Assembly (NCBI RefSeq): GCF_000418555.1
Contig: NZ_ATKM01000012.1
Location: 62,001 to 126,000 of the forward strand
DNA from: Pseudomonas sp. P818
Lineage (GTDB): Bacteria; Pseudomonadota; Gammaproteobacteria; Pseudomonadales; Pseudomonadaceae
Direction of reading: 5' to 3'
Length of the DNA: 64,000 nt
The position numbers and the translations under genes were made by a program. Shown in pieces: positions 1 through 9,523 of the stretch; the stretch's first letter is position 1, and each line of letters starts with the position of its first letter. The notes beneath the pieces were generated by a model. It saw nothing but the letters and a program-made list of their open reading frames with translations, did not search any database and was not told where the DNA came from.

Positions 1-1076
1 TGGCGTTCGGCCTGATCCTGTTGGCCATGGCGCTGATCGCCCTGCTGCGCGGCGAGCTGCTCGACACCTGGCAGGACCAGTTGCCGGACGATGCGCCCAA
101 TCACTTCGCCCTCAACGTGCTGCCGGCCGAGCGTGATGCCTTCGCCGCCCGCCTGGCCGAACTCTCGCCTCATCCTGCGCCACTGTATCCGGTGGTGCCG
201 GGCCGGCTGATCATGATCAACGATGAGCCGGTGCGCCAGTTGGTGACCAAGGAAAGCCGCGGCGAGCGCGCCATCCAGCGCGACCTGAGCCTGACCTGGG
301 CCGAGGATCTGCCGTCCGACAACCTGATCACCGCCGGCAGTTGGTGGGGTGCTGCGCCGGCTGGCGAGCTGCCTGGCGTGTCCGTGGAGGCCGAGCTGGC
401 CGAAAGTCTGCAACTGCAGCTGGGCGATCGCCTGCGCTTCAACGTCGGCGGTATCGAACGCGAAGCGCAGGTGACCAGCCTGCGCCAGGTGGATTGGGAC
501 AGCTTCCAGCCCAACTTCTACATGATTTTCGAGCCACAGACCCTGCAGGATCTGCCCGCCACCTACCTGACCAGCTTCTACCTGCCGCCCGGCCAGGATG
601 CAGAGCTGATCAAGCTCAGCCGCGCCTTCCCCAGCGTCACCCTGTTGCAGGTCGACGCGCTGCTGGCGCAGCTGCGCAGCATCCTCGCCCAGGTCACCCT
701 GGCCATCGAATACGTGCTGCTGTTCGTGCTAGCCGCCGGCATCACCGTGCTGCTGGCCGGGTTGCAGGCAACGCTGGACGAGCGCATTCGCCAGGGTGCG
801 CTGCTGCGCGCCTTGGGTGCCGAGCGCAAGCTGCTGATCAGCGCTCGCCGTGCCGAGTTCGGCCTGCTCGGCGCGGCCGCCGGCCTGCTCGCTGCATTGG
901 GCTGTGAGCTGGTGAGTTTCCTGCTCTATCGCTATGCCTTCGACATGAGCTGGCAGCCTCATCCGTGGCTCCTGCTGCTGCCGCTGATTGGCGCGCTGCT
1001 GATCGGCCTGGCCGGCGTGCTCGGCACCCGCCGTGCACTAAATGCCAGCCCCTTGAGCGTGCTGCGCGAAGGCTGA
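1..1076 (+). CDS. FtsX-like ABC transporter permease, C-terminal part (cut by window edge)
   Basis: The reading frame is already open at the first base and ends at TGA 1074-1076, so only the last ~355 residues of a larger protein are visible. A soluble periplasmic-type domain is followed near the end by hydrophobic segments (about 230-250, 280-300 and 320-340 of the visible part). The pattern LDERIRQGALLRALGAER between two of them and the terminal SPLSVLREG are typical of FtsX/MacB permeases of the YbbP/LolE-like group. Such permeases pair with an ATPase of the YbbA/LolD type, expected just upstream. Family assignment is firm; the exact substrate (lipid or lipoprotein related) is inference. 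Confidence 0.85.
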   Translation, partial: AFGLILLAMALIALLRGELLDTWQDQLPDDAPNHFALNVLPAERDAFAARLAELSPHPAPLYPVVPGRLIMINDEPVRQLVTKESRGERAIQRDLSLTWAEDLPSDNLITAGSWWGAAPAGELPGVSVEAELAESLQLQLGDRLRFNVGGIEREAQVTSLRQVDWDSFQPNFYMIFEPQTLQDLPATYLTSFYLPPGQDAELIKLSRAFPSVTLLQVDALLAQLRSILAQVTLAIEYVLLFVLAAGITVLLAGLQATLDERIRQGALLRALGAERKLLISARRAEFGLLGAAAGLLAALGCELVSFLLYRYAFDMSWQPHPWLLLLPLIGALLIGLAGVLGTRRALNASPLSVLREG

Positions 1077-1130
1077 GCTTGAAGGAAGGGGTTTGCTAGA
1101 CTGGCGCCCCTTTCATCTTTCTGAGACACC

Positions 1131-1628
1131 ATGAGCCGCTATCGTCCCCCTCGTCCCGCCGGTACTCCCCTGATCACGCCTGAAGGCGAAGCGCGCCTGC
1201 GCGCAGAGCTGCACGAGCTGTGGCATGTGCGCCGGCCCCAGGTGACACAGTCGGTGAGCGAAGCGGCAGCCCAGGGCGACCGCTCGGAAAACGCCGAGTA
1301 CACCTACGGCAAGAAGATGCTGCGCGAAATCGACAGCCGCGTGCGCTTTCTCACCAAGCGCCTGGAAAAGCTCAAGGTCGTCAGCGAAAAACCGTCCGAT
1401 CCGAACAAGGTGTACTTCGGCGCCTGGGTCACCATCGAGGACGAGGACGGCGAGCAGTCGCGCTACCGCATCGTCGGCCCGGATGAGCTGGATCTGAAGC
1501 AGGGGCTGATCAGCATCGATTCGCCACTGGCCCGCGCTCTGGTCGGCAAGGAGCTGGATGCGGAGGTTCGGGTGCACAGCCCCAGTGGTGAAAAGACCTG
1601 CTATATCGTCGAGATCGAATATCCCTAG
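1131..1628 (+). CDS. greB: Transcription elongation factor GreB
   Basis: 165 residues, the normal GreB length. GreB inserts a coiled-coil into the RNA polymerase secondary channel and stimulates cleavage of backtracked RNA. The N-terminal coiled-coil (about 15-80) contains [20 protein letters not shown], with the acidic tip residues D and E expected to position the second metal ion. LTKRLEKL follows, and a FKBP-like C-terminal domain covers about 85-160. The strongly basic RxVRxLTKRLE stretch favours GreB over GreA. The ATG at 1131 lies 54 bp after the permease stop. A REP-type inverted repeat follows the gene and may stabilise or end the transcript. Confidence 0.95.
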   Translation: MSRYRPPRPAGTPLITPEGEARLRAELHELWHVRRPQVTQSVSEAAAQGDRSENAEYTYGKKMLREIDSRVRFLTKRLEKLKVVSEKPSDPNKVYFGAWVTIEDEDGEQSRYRIVGPDELDLKQGLISIDSPLARALVGKELDAEVRVHSPSGEKTCYIVEIEYP

Positions 1629-1668
1629 ACTCCAGGAGCGGGCCCGGCTAACGAGCCTCCCACCCTGC

Positions 1669-1730
1669 AGGAGCGAGCTCTGCTCGCGAAGCTTCATGAG
1701 CGCCAATGTTCGCGAGCAGAGCTCGCTCCT
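1669..1730. repeat. REP-type perfect inverted repeat
   Basis: Two 22-nt arms (1669-1690 and 1709-1730) are exact reverse complements, separated by 18 nt. The arms have the AGGAGCGAGCTCTGCTCGCG character common to Pseudomonas intergenic REP elements. It lies between greB and the convergent small gene and could serve as a bidirectional transcript-end structure, although no T-run follows. Confidence 0.85.
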
Positions 1731-1746
1731 ACACGAAGGGTAAGGA

Positions 1747-2055
1747 TCAGCGCCGGGTAATCAGCCCCTGACGCGCCACACGCACCAGCTCACCTACGGT
1801 TTGCGCCAGATCCTCGGCGCTCGGAGCCTGGATCACGGCCAGGTCGAAGCTGTCTCGCGCGAAACGACTCAGGGACTCGCCGTTCTGCACGAACTGGATA
1901 CGAAAGGCACGCGATCCGGCCCAGCGTTTGGGCCAGCCTTCGAGATAACGCAGCAAGGTGGGCTGGTGGCTACCGCCAAGCAACACGCGCGGATTGCGCA
2001 GCAGCAGGCCCGAAGTGATGGGCGCCAGGCGAATATGCGGTTGGGGACAGATCAT
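1747..2055 (-). CDS. Small conserved-looking hypothetical protein
   Basis: 102 residues from an ATG at 2055 that has GGAG about 8 nt upstream; a longer reading to 2106 exists but has no ribosome site. The protein starts MICPQPHIRLAPITSG and ends DLAVIQAPSAEDLAQTVGEL followed by VRVARQGLITRR. The last part resembles the strand-helix end of class I SAM-dependent methyltransferase domains (FDxVxxxxxxED), but the glycine-rich SAM motif is missing, so a degenerate methyltransferase-like fold is only a guess. It converges on greB and is divergent from lipA. I do not recognise a function. Confidence 0.6.
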   Translation of the reverse strand: MICPQPHIRLAPITSGLLLRNPRVLLGGSHQPTLLRYLEGWPKRWAGSRAFRIQFVQNGESLSRFARDSFDLAVIQAPSAEDLAQTVGELVRVARQGLITRR

Positions 2056-2357
2056 GGTCGAGTCTCCGCCTCGAGAATCCCGCTGGGCAGCGGTGGGAGG
2101 CGACACCGAACCAGCGCTTTAGCGGAATTTCAGGCGCTGATGACAACACCCTGTGGCGCCCCGCAAGTAGCTGTTTAAATCGGCGCAGGGCGCATCCTAG
2201 AGAAGCCCACGGCAAACTGTCAAGGCGCGCCAAAGCGCCACCCCAACCTTCGATTGGCTGGCGCATGAACTGCGCCCTCCCCTGAGCCTGCGTTCGCCTT
2301 TCTCGGCCATGAAGTGGCGTTTCTTGCAGACCAGTCTGCGGCCCCGCGCATGACTTG

Positions 2358-2371
2358 ACGTGTCGACACGT
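2358..2371. promoter_or_regulatory. Palindrome, possible upstream activator site for lipA
   Basis: ACGTGTCGACACGT is a perfect 14-bp palindrome about 90 bp upstream of the candidate sigma-54 promoter, a normal enhancer distance. The flanks (TTG on the left, AAC on the right) are nearly symmetrical too. In P. aeruginosa and P. alcaligenes lipase genes are activated by an NtrC-type regulator (LipR/CbrB); assigning this palindrome to that protein is inference. Confidence 0.4.
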
Positions 2372-2383
2372 AACAGAACATAG

Positions 2384-3511
<1,128 letters not shown>

Positions 3512-3593
3512 GCGCCACGCGTATCTGTGCCTCGCTACGCCGGCATCTCGCTGCGCACCGCGCGCTGGCCGGCGTCAGCGCTGAGTTCCCGTT

Positions 3594-3615
3594 CGGATCG
3601 GGGCAACCCGATCCG
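3594..3615 (+). other. Hairpin between lipA and lif
   Basis: CGGATCGGG, loop GCAA, CCCGATCCG: a perfect 9-bp stem with a GNRA-like tetraloop, 21 bp before the lif start. There is no T-run, so it is more likely an mRNA stability or partial-termination element that lets lipase exceed foldase than a full terminator. Confidence 0.6.
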
Positions 3616-3635
3616 ACGTATTACTGGAAGCTGCC

Positions 3636-4664
3636 GTGAAGAAAGCCCTGTTCGCCCTGCCTCTACTGATCGCCGTCGGCCTGGCGTCGATGCTTTACCT
3701 GCAACCCGGACATCAGCCCACCCACCTCAATGCCCCTGTCGCCGCTACGCTCACGCAGCCCGCGCCGGCACCGACCGCCCAGACCGTCACGCCGACCAGC
3801 GAGGCCTCGCAGAAGCAGGCTGGCAAGCTTGCCCTGCCTAGCTCCTTTGTCGGCACCGAAGTCGATGGCAGCTTTCGCGTCGATGCTGCCGGCAATCTGA
3901 TCGTCAGCGAAGATATTCGGCGAATCTTCGATTACTTCCTCGCCAGCATCGGTGAAGAAAGCCTGGATGCCAGCGTGTCGCGGCTGCGCAGTTACATCGA
4001 CAGCCAGCTTCAGGAGCCGGCGCGAGCCCGTGCCCGGACGCTGCTGGAGCAGTACCTGAACTACAAGCGTGAACTGATCCTGCTGGAGCGCGACCTGCCA
4101 CAGATGGCCAATCTGGATGCCATGCGCCAGCGCGAGAGCGCCGTGCAGGCACTGCGCGCCCGGCTATTCGACAGCGAGACGCACCAGGCCTTTTTCGCCC
4201 GCGAGGAAGGCTACAACCGCTTCACGCTGGAGCGCCTGGCCATTCAGCACGACGCCCGTATGAGCGCCGAAGAAAAAGGCGTCGCCGTCGACCGCCTGCG
4301 CGCATCCCTGCCCGAGGAAATGCAGGACATGGTCCTGCCGCAACTGCAACAGGAACTGCGCCACAACACGGCACGGCTGCAGGCCGAAGGCGCCAGCGCG
4401 GCGCAGATCCGCCAGATGCGCCAGCAATTGGTCGGTGCCGAAGCCACCACGCGCCTGGAGGCGCTGGATAGCCAGCGGGAGCAGTGGCAGAAGCGCCTGG
4501 AGGACTACCTCGCCGCCAAGGCGAAGATTCAGGCGACCGAGGGCCTCAGCAGCAGCGACAAGCGTGCGGCGATCGAGGCACTGGCTACCGAGCGCTTCGA
4601 TGAGCGCGAGCGCCTGCGCCTGGATGCCGCCGAGCAAGTGGCGGCCGCCAGCAAGAAGCCGTAG
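3636..4664 (+). CDS. lif: Lipase-specific foldase (lipase chaperone)
   Basis: 342 residues starting at GTG with GGAAG about 8 nt upstream. Residues 1-22 are a single N-terminal membrane anchor. A Pro/Ala/Thr-rich linker (about 30-65) leads to a long helical domain that wraps around the lipase in the periplasm. The family signature RxxFDYxxxA is present as [13 protein letters not shown] (about 95-107). The protein is needed for LipA to reach its active fold. Coiled, charge-rich helices cover about 110-335, as usual. Its stop codon (4664) is only 2 bp from the stop of the convergent regulator gene, so no terminator separates them. Confidence 0.95.
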   Translation: MKKALFALPLLIAVGLASMLYLQPGHQPTHLNAPVAATLTQPAPAPTAQTVTPTSEASQKQAGKLALPSSFVGTEVDGSFRVDAAGNLIVSEDIRRIFDYFLASIGEESLDASVSRLRSYIDSQLQEPARARARTLLEQYLNYKRELILLERDLPQMANLDAMRQRESAVQALRARLFDSETHQAFFAREEGYNRFTLERLAIQHDARMSAEEKGVAVDRLRASLPEEMQDMVLPQLQQELRHNTARLQAEGASAAQIRQMRQQLVGAEATTRLEALDSQREQWQKRLEDYLAAKAKIQATEGLSSSDKRAAIEALATERFDERERLRLDAAEQVAAASKKP

Positions 4665-4666
4665 CG

Positions 4667-5686
4667 TCACGCGCTGTCGCGCATCACCAGTTCGAAGCCG
4701 ACGTCGATGCAGTGCTGCTCCGGCGTTTCACCGCGCATCAGCGCCAGCAGCATGTTCGCTGCCAATTCGCCGATGCGGCCGCGGGTGGTGCGCACAGTGC
4801 TCAGCGCCGGATGCATCCAGGCCGCTGCCGGCAGGTCGTTGAAGCCGGCGATGGCCAGCCGCCCCGGCACCTCCAGCCCCAGCTGACGGGCGCGAAACAG
4901 TGCGCCCATGGCCAGGTCGTCGTTGTTGAAGAACACTGCATCGATCTGCGGCTGCTGCGCCAGCAGACGATCGAGCAACTCGGCCCCCAGGCCGATGGAC
5001 GACAGCTGCGGCGTCAGCAACTCCAGCGCCGGGTCATGGCGACCCAGGTAACGCATCACCTGACGGTAGCCTTCGGCGCGCTGCAGGGTGCGCGGGTCGA
5101 GTTGGGCGGCGGCGAAGGCAATGTGGCGATAACCGCGCTGCACCAGGGCTCGGGTCATGGCGGCACCGGCCTCGACCTGCGAGAAGCCGACGCAGTAGTC
5201 CTCAGGCTCTTCGCTCAGTTCCATCAGGGTTACCAGCGGGCAGGTGCTGGCACCGAGTATTTCCCGCGCTGCATCGCTACGCTCGAACCCCGTGACCAGC
5301 AGGCCCGCCGGCTGGTGCGCCAGGTAGGAGCGCAGCAGGCGCTCGTCTTCCTCGACCCGGTAGTGGCTGACGCCGATCATCATCTCGAAACCGGCCGGCA
5401 TCAGCACACGCTGGATCGCCTCGACGGTATCGACGAACACCGAGTTCGACAGTGAAGGAATCACCACCGCCACCAGATTGGAACGCGAACTGGCCAATGC
5501 CCGCGCCGCCGGGTTGGGCACGTAGCCAAGCGCCTGCGCAGCGCGCATCACCTGCTCGCGCAGCGCATCGGAGACCCGTCCCGGCTGCGACAGCGCACGC
5601 GAAGCGGACATCAGCGAACAGCCTGCGGCCTTGGCCACATCGGACAGGGTGACGCGTTCGGCAGACCGGCGACGGCGTTGAGTCAT
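4667..5686 (-). CDS. gntR: LacI/GntR-type repressor of the gluconate TRAP operon
   Basis: 339 residues. The N-terminal helix-turn-helix (VTLSDVAKAAGCSLMSASRA, then VSDALREQV and LGYVPNPAARAL) is a LacI-family DNA-binding and hinge region. A periplasmic-binding-protein-like effector domain fills about 70-335. The ATG at 5686 has GGAGG 8 nt upstream. The gene is last in the kinase-TRAP operon, 123 bp after dctP, so it is probably the local regulator, with gluconate or 6-phosphogluconate as effector by analogy with Pseudomonas GntR. The family is certain; the ligand is inferred from the linked kinase. Confidence 0.85.
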   Translation of the reverse strand: MTQRRRRSAERVTLSDVAKAAGCSLMSASRALSQPGRVSDALREQVMRAAQALGYVPNPAARALASSRSNLVAVVIPSLSNSVFVDTVEAIQRVLMPAGFEMMIGVSHYRVEEDERLLRSYLAHQPAGLLVTGFERSDAAREILGASTCPLVTLMELSEEPEDYCVGFSQVEAGAAMTRALVQRGYRHIAFAAAQLDPRTLQRAEGYRQVMRYLGRHDPALELLTPQLSSIGLGAELLDRLLAQQPQIDAVFFNNDDLAMGALFRARQLGLEVPGRLAIAGFNDLPAAAWMHPALSTVRTTRGRIGELAANMLLALMRGETPEQHCIDVGFELVMRDSA

Positions 5687-5760
5687 AGCGCCTCCATTGT
5701 TTGACAGCGGGCGATTCTACCAGCCCCGCTGGCGAATAAAGCGCGGGACACGCCGCCCGG

Positions 5761-5789
5761 GGTAACGCCACCATGCAAGGAGCGTTACC
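5761..5789. promoter_or_regulatory. Inverted repeat between dctP and gntR
   Basis: GGTAACGC (5761-5768) and GCGTTACC (5782-5789) are exact complements with a 13-nt spacer. It lies after the dctP stop and before the regulator start. It could be a weak terminator/attenuator or an autoregulatory site; it does not match the TAGCGCTA motif seen elsewhere in this operon. Confidence 0.4.
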
Positions 5790-5809
5790 GCCTGCGTGCC
5801 CCGCGAAAC

Positions 5810-6823
5810 TTACAGAGCGGCCTTTTCGGCTTCGGCCTGCACCTGATCGAACAGCTGCTGGCCGACCGTATCGACCACCTTCTGGATCGCCGGCGCAGCC
5901 TGCTCGCGCATGCGCTGCACTTCGGCGGGGTCCACTTCATTGATCTGCATGCCCTTGTCCTTCAGCTCGGCCAGGGCGCGAGCTGCCTCCTCGCGGGTAT
6001 CCTGGCGCTCGAAGTCACGCGCCTTCTTGGCCGCCTCCATGAGAATGTTCTGCTCGGTCTGCGACAGGCCGTCCCACCAGCGCTTGGACACGGTGACGAT
6101 CCACGGGCTGTACACATGGTTGGTCACGGTCAGGTACTTCTGCACTTCGTAGAACTTCGAGGAAAGGATGGTGTTGAACGGGTTTTCCTGACCATCGACC
6201 GCCTTGGTTTCCAGCGCGGTGAACAGCTCGGAGAACGGTAGCGGCACGGCGTTGGCGCCCATCAGCTTGAAGGTGTCGAGAAACACCGGGTTGGGCATCA
6301 CGCGCAGCTTGACCCCGGAGAAGTCCTCCAGCTTGCTGATCGGCCGCGTGTTGTTGGTCAGGTTGCGGAAGCCGTTCTCCCAGTACACCAGGCCGACCAG
6401 CCCCTTCTCTTCCAACTTGTCCATCACCTGGCGGCCGACCGGGCCGTCCAGTACGGCATCGGCCTGCTCGGCGCTGCTGAACAGGAACGGCGTGTCCCAC
6501 ACCGCCATTTCCTTGGTGATGCCCACCAGCGTCGCGGTGGAGCCGACCATCATTTCCTGCGCGCCACCGATCAGCGCGCTCTGCATCTGGTCATCGGAAC
6601 CCAGGCTGGCGGCGCCGAAGGTACGCACCTTGAGTTTGCCGTCTGAGGCCTTGGCCACTTCCTCGGCGAACAGCTTGGCCGCGCGGCCCTGGTTGCTGTT
6701 CTCGTTGAGGCCGTAACCGAAGCGGATCATGCGCGAACGCACGTCATCGGCGTGAGCGGTGATACTGGCGAGCGGGCTGCACAGCATGGCAGCGGTGAGG
6801 ATGGCGAGCAGCGGACGTTTCAT
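5810..6823 (-). CDS. dctP: TRAP transporter periplasmic substrate-binding protein (DctP family)
   Basis: 337 residues with a signal peptide (cleavage likely after ITAHA, before DDVRSRMIRFGYG). The DctP fold is recognisable throughout: NSNQGRAAKLFAEEV, LGSDDQMQSALIGGA, and GVKLRVMPNPVF, whose Arg is the family residue that grips the ligand carboxylate. QENPFNTI and an NHVYSPWIV stretch follow. It captures an organic acid in the periplasm and hands it to the DctQ/DctM membrane pair encoded upstream. Its association with gluconokinase suggests gluconate or a related sugar acid. A hairpin separates it from dctM, consistent with higher expression of the binding protein. Confidence 0.92.
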   Translation of the reverse strand: MKRPLLAILTAAMLCSPLASITAHADDVRSRMIRFGYGLNENSNQGRAAKLFAEEVAKASDGKLKVRTFGAASLGSDDQMQSALIGGAQEMMVGSTATLVGITKEMAVWDTPFLFSSAEQADAVLDGPVGRQVMDKLEEKGLVGLVYWENGFRNLTNNTRPISKLEDFSGVKLRVMPNPVFLDTFKLMGANAVPLPFSELFTALETKAVDGQENPFNTILSSKFYEVQKYLTVTNHVYSPWIVTVSKRWWDGLSQTEQNILMEAAKKARDFERQDTREEAARALAELKDKGMQINEVDPAEVQRMREQAAPAIQKVVDTVGQQLFDQVQAEAEKAAL

Positions 6824-6853
6824 TGGGTCTACCTCTTATTGTTGTGAATGTTG

Positions 6854-6871
6854 CCGGCGCGCCAGCGCCGG
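6854..6871. other. Hairpin between dctM and dctP
   Basis: CCGGCGC, loop GCCA, GCGCCGG. It is placed just ahead of the binding-protein gene within the operon and has no T-run, as often seen where the binding-protein message is kept in excess. Confidence 0.5.
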
Positions 6872-6880
6872 TGGGTCAAC

Positions 6881-8158
6881 TCAGCGCAACCAGGCCAGCG
6901 GCACGGTAACGATGGCCGGGAAAGCCACCAGGGCGACGACGATGGCCAGATAGATCAGGAAGAACGGCATGACGCCGCGCACCAGCACTTCCATGCGCAA
7001 CCTGCCGATACCGCCGACGACGTTGAGCACGGTGCCCACTGGCGGCGTGATCAGGCCGATGGAGCCGATCAGCACGAACATCACGCCGAAGTACACCGGG
7101 TCGACCCCGGCCTTGATGGCGATCGGCGCCAGCACCGGGGCGAGGATCAGGATGGTCGGAGTCAGGTCCAGCACCATGCCCACCGCGATCATCAGCAGCA
7201 TGATCGCCAGCACCAGCAGGCGCGGGTGCTCGGCCAGCGGCCCGAGCATGGCGCCGATCTCGTCCGGCAACTGCGCCAGGGTGATCATGTAGGCCGATAC
7301 CGTGGCGGCCGCGCAGAGGAACATTACCGACGCCGTGGTGCGACTGGCGCGGGTCAGGGTTTCCATCAGGTCGCTCCAGCTCAGCTCGCGATAGAGCAAG
7401 GTGGACACCGCCAGCGCATAGACCGCTGCAACCACGGCGGCCTCGGTGGGCGTGAAGATGCCGAAGCGCAGGCCACCGACGATGATCACCGGCAGCATCA
7501 GCGCCGCTGCACCGTCGATCAGTACCCGGCGCCGCTCGGCGGCACTGGCCTTGGCTGGCGTCGGCTCGGTGAAGCCACGGGCGATCAGGGTCCAGGCAAT
7601 GATCAGCCCCGCGCCCATGATCAGCCCCGGTACCAGGCCGGCCATGAACAGCTGACTGATGGAGGTGTTGGTGACTACGCCATAGATCACGAAAGGCATC
7701 GACGGCGGAATGATCGGCGCGATGATGCCACCTGCGGCCACCAGGCCAGCCGAGGAATGCACCGGGTAACCGCGCTGGCGCATCATCGGCAGCAGCAAGG
7801 TGGCCAGCGCCGCGGTATCGGCCAGGGCCGAGCCGGACATGCTGGCCAACAGCACGGCGGCAGCGATGGCAACGTAGCCCAGACCACCACGCAGGTGGCC
7901 GAAATAGGCCTGGGCCATGGCGATGATGCGCCGGGAAATACCGCCGGCGTTCATCAATTCACCGGCCAGGATGAAGAAAGGCACCGCCAGCAGCGGGAAG
8001 CTGTCGGCGCCAGCGAGCAGGTTCTGCGCCAGCAGCTGCACGTCCCAGAAATCCAGGTACCACATCAGCACGGCCGCCGTGAGGATCAGGGCGAAGGCGA
8101 TGGGCATGCCGAAGGCCATGAACCCCAGCAGGGAGGAAAGAAATACCGCGACAGTCAT
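6881..8158 (-). CDS. dctM: TRAP transporter large permease (DctM family)
   Basis: 425 residues, very hydrophobic, with about 12 predicted membrane segments. Family landmarks include FPLLAVPFFILAGELMN, SMSGSALADTAALATLLLP, GIIAPIIPPSMPFVIYG and SIGLITPPVGTVLNVVGG. It forms the sodium-driven channel that takes substrate from DctP. It lies 49 bp downstream of the kinase-DctQ fusion gene on the same strand and 57 bp before dctP, so the three components are co-transcribed. Confidence 0.95.
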   Translation of the reverse strand: MTVAVFLSSLLGFMAFGMPIAFALILTAAVLMWYLDFWDVQLLAQNLLAGADSFPLLAVPFFILAGELMNAGGISRRIIAMAQAYFGHLRGGLGYVAIAAAVLLASMSGSALADTAALATLLLPMMRQRGYPVHSSAGLVAAGGIIAPIIPPSMPFVIYGVVTNTSISQLFMAGLVPGLIMGAGLIIAWTLIARGFTEPTPAKASAAERRRVLIDGAAALMLPVIIVGGLRFGIFTPTEAAVVAAVYALAVSTLLYRELSWSDLMETLTRASRTTASVMFLCAAATVSAYMITLAQLPDEIGAMLGPLAEHPRLLVLAIMLLMIAVGMVLDLTPTILILAPVLAPIAIKAGVDPVYFGVMFVLIGSIGLITPPVGTVLNVVGGIGRLRMEVLVRGVMPFFLIYLAIVVALVAFPAIVTVPLAWLR

Positions 8159-8207
8159 CGGCAGGTCCTCGGTGGGCAGTGCCCGTCTTGTTGGAATTGG
8201 GGCAGCA

Positions 8208-9329
8208 TCATTCGACGTGAGCCTGGGTCAGCGTTACCTGCGGCGTACGCCGCCAGAGGTTGACCAACTGCACCACCGCCAGAATCGCCAGCACTAGCAT
8301 GCTCGCCAGCACCGGCAGCATGGCCAGCACCACGGGGTATCCGACCACCGTACTGACATTGCCCCAGCCGAACTGCACCTGATTCCAGGCGCCCCAGGCC
8401 GAGAGCAGGCTGGCGCCGGCCACGAGCACCCAACTCAGCGAATCCACCAGACGTTGCGCCAGCAACGGGAAGCGGTCGCGAATCATGCGGAAGGTCATCA
8501 GCTCGCCACGGCGCATGCCGGAGGCCACGCCGACGAACACCAGCCAGACGAAGGCCAGCCGCGATAGCTCCTCGGCGCCCGGCCAGCCAGTGCCAAATAC
8601 GTAACGCAGCACCACATTGGCGAACACGGCCACCACCATGAACGCCATCAGAACCGCCATCAGGCCGTCGGTCAGACGATCGAACAGCCGCGCGATGCGG
8701 CCCTCGTAGATTGGCTCGGCACCCAGTTGGGTCGCCTGGTTAGCGCTATCAATTTCACTATCGAGAACATCCTGAGCTTCGCTGGAAACCGCCTCCGTGG
8801 CATCGCGGCGCACCCAGGCCTGGATTTCGGCCACCACAACTTGCCGGGGCTGCTGCGCATCCACGACGTGTACATGCGGCTCACCCGCCGGGCTTTCGAG
8901 CGTGGCGAACTGGCTATCGACCAGGGAGATCGGCATGAAATGTCCGGGCCGAGCACCGACACGCTGCACCGCAGTGGCGTGGTCGATATTCAGGTGAACG
9001 AACTGCAGGCCAGGAATCGCCTGGCGCAGGCGTTCACGGTAGGCACGCTTGAGCGCCGAACAGGCCAGCACGAAACACTCGCCGGCGGCCTGCGCTGCCA
9101 GCATCTGCTCGCATAGCGCATCGAGCCAGTGGCGACGATCCTCGTCGCTCAGCGGGATACCCGCACGCATGCGCTCGACGTTTTCGGCGGGATGGAAATG
9201 ATCGGCTTCGATATGGCGCCAGCCCAGGGCAGCTGCAACCGCCTGACTGATCTCGCTCTTGCCGGAACCACTGACCCCCATGACCACGAGCGTGGTACGG
9301 GCAGGCAATGCGGAAGGCTGCTGTTGCAT
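8208..9329 (-). CDS. Fusion: gluconokinase (GntK) + TRAP small permease (DctQ)
   Basis: 373 residues from the ATG at 9329, which has GGAG 8 nt upstream (an ATG at 9365 lacks a ribosome site). Residues about 8-165 are a GntK-type kinase: P-loop GVSGSGKS, then IEADHFHPAENVERM, FVLACSALKRAYRERLR and GHFMPISLVDSQFATLE, for ATP-dependent phosphorylation of gluconate to 6-phosphogluconate. Residues about 205-365 are a DctQ small permease with four membrane helices (MAFMVVAVFANVVLRYVFG, PGAEELSRLAFVWLVFVGVA). The ~35-residue acidic linker has no ATG, GTG or TTG in frame that could start DctQ separately. Both halves look complete. The product would place the kinase on the cytoplasmic side of the transporter. 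Confidence 0.88.
   Translation of the reverse strand: MQQQPSALPARTTLVVMGVSGSGKSEISQAVAAALGWRHIEADHFHPAENVERMRAGIPLSDEDRRHWLDALCEQMLAAQAAGECFVLACSALKRAYRERLRQAIPGLQFVHLNIDHATAVQRVGARPGHFMPISLVDSQFATLESPAGEPHVHVVDAQQPRQVVVAEIQAWVRRDATEAVSSEAQDVLDSEIDSANQATQLGAEPIYEGRIARLFDRLTDGLMAVLMAFMVVAVFANVVLRYVFGTGWPGAEELSRLAFVWLVFVGVASGMRRGELMTFRMIRDRFPLLAQRLVDSLSWVLVAGASLLSAWGAWNQVQFGWGNVSTVVGYPVVLAMLPVLASMLVLAILAVVQLVNLWRRTPQVTLTQAHVE
8739..8750. promoter_or_regulatory. Copy of the presumed GntR operator inside the fusion linker
   Basis: GTTAGCGCTATC, with the palindromic core TAGCGCTA at 8741-8748, is identical to the 12-mer at 9380-9391 upstream of the same gene. Here it encodes part of the linker (IDSAN region) between kinase and DctQ. 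It may be the former intergenic operator of a separate dctQ gene. Confidence 0.5.
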
Positions 9330-9379
9330 GGGAACTCCATGGGCACCATCGAGTGGGCCGCTCATTGTTTGAGCCGGAT

Positions 9380-9391
9380 GTTAGCGCTATC
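9380..9391. promoter_or_regulatory. Presumed GntR operator upstream of the kinase-TRAP operon
   Basis: GTTAGCGCTATC lies about 50 bp ahead of the fusion-gene ATG, in the gap shared with the divergent TonB receptor. The palindromic core TAGCGCTA has the form of a LacI-family half-site pair, and a TAGCGCT core is what I recall for P. aeruginosa GntR. The exact repetition at 8739 supports function. Confidence 0.6.
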
Positions 9392-9523
9392 CAAAACGTT
9401 CGACAACCCTCTCCCGGCAACATTTGGTAGAGCATTTCTCCTGACGATCTGCAGCCGGTGCTGGTCCCTGAACGCGTGACGCGGTCAAGATCGCCTACCT
9501 GCCACGAGGGAGACATTTCGCTT

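Noticed and set aside
6848..8263. A 471-residue plus-strand open frame opposite dctM
   Set aside because: Its translation is rich in His, Gln, Arg and Asp with no domain, and it is antisense to the clear dctM gene; it is a by-product of high GC codon use.
9330..9365. Upstream ATG (9365) as start of the gluconokinase fusion
   Set aside because: It has no ribosome site, while the ATG at 9329 has GGAG at a good distance and begins just before the P-loop strand as in other GntK proteins.
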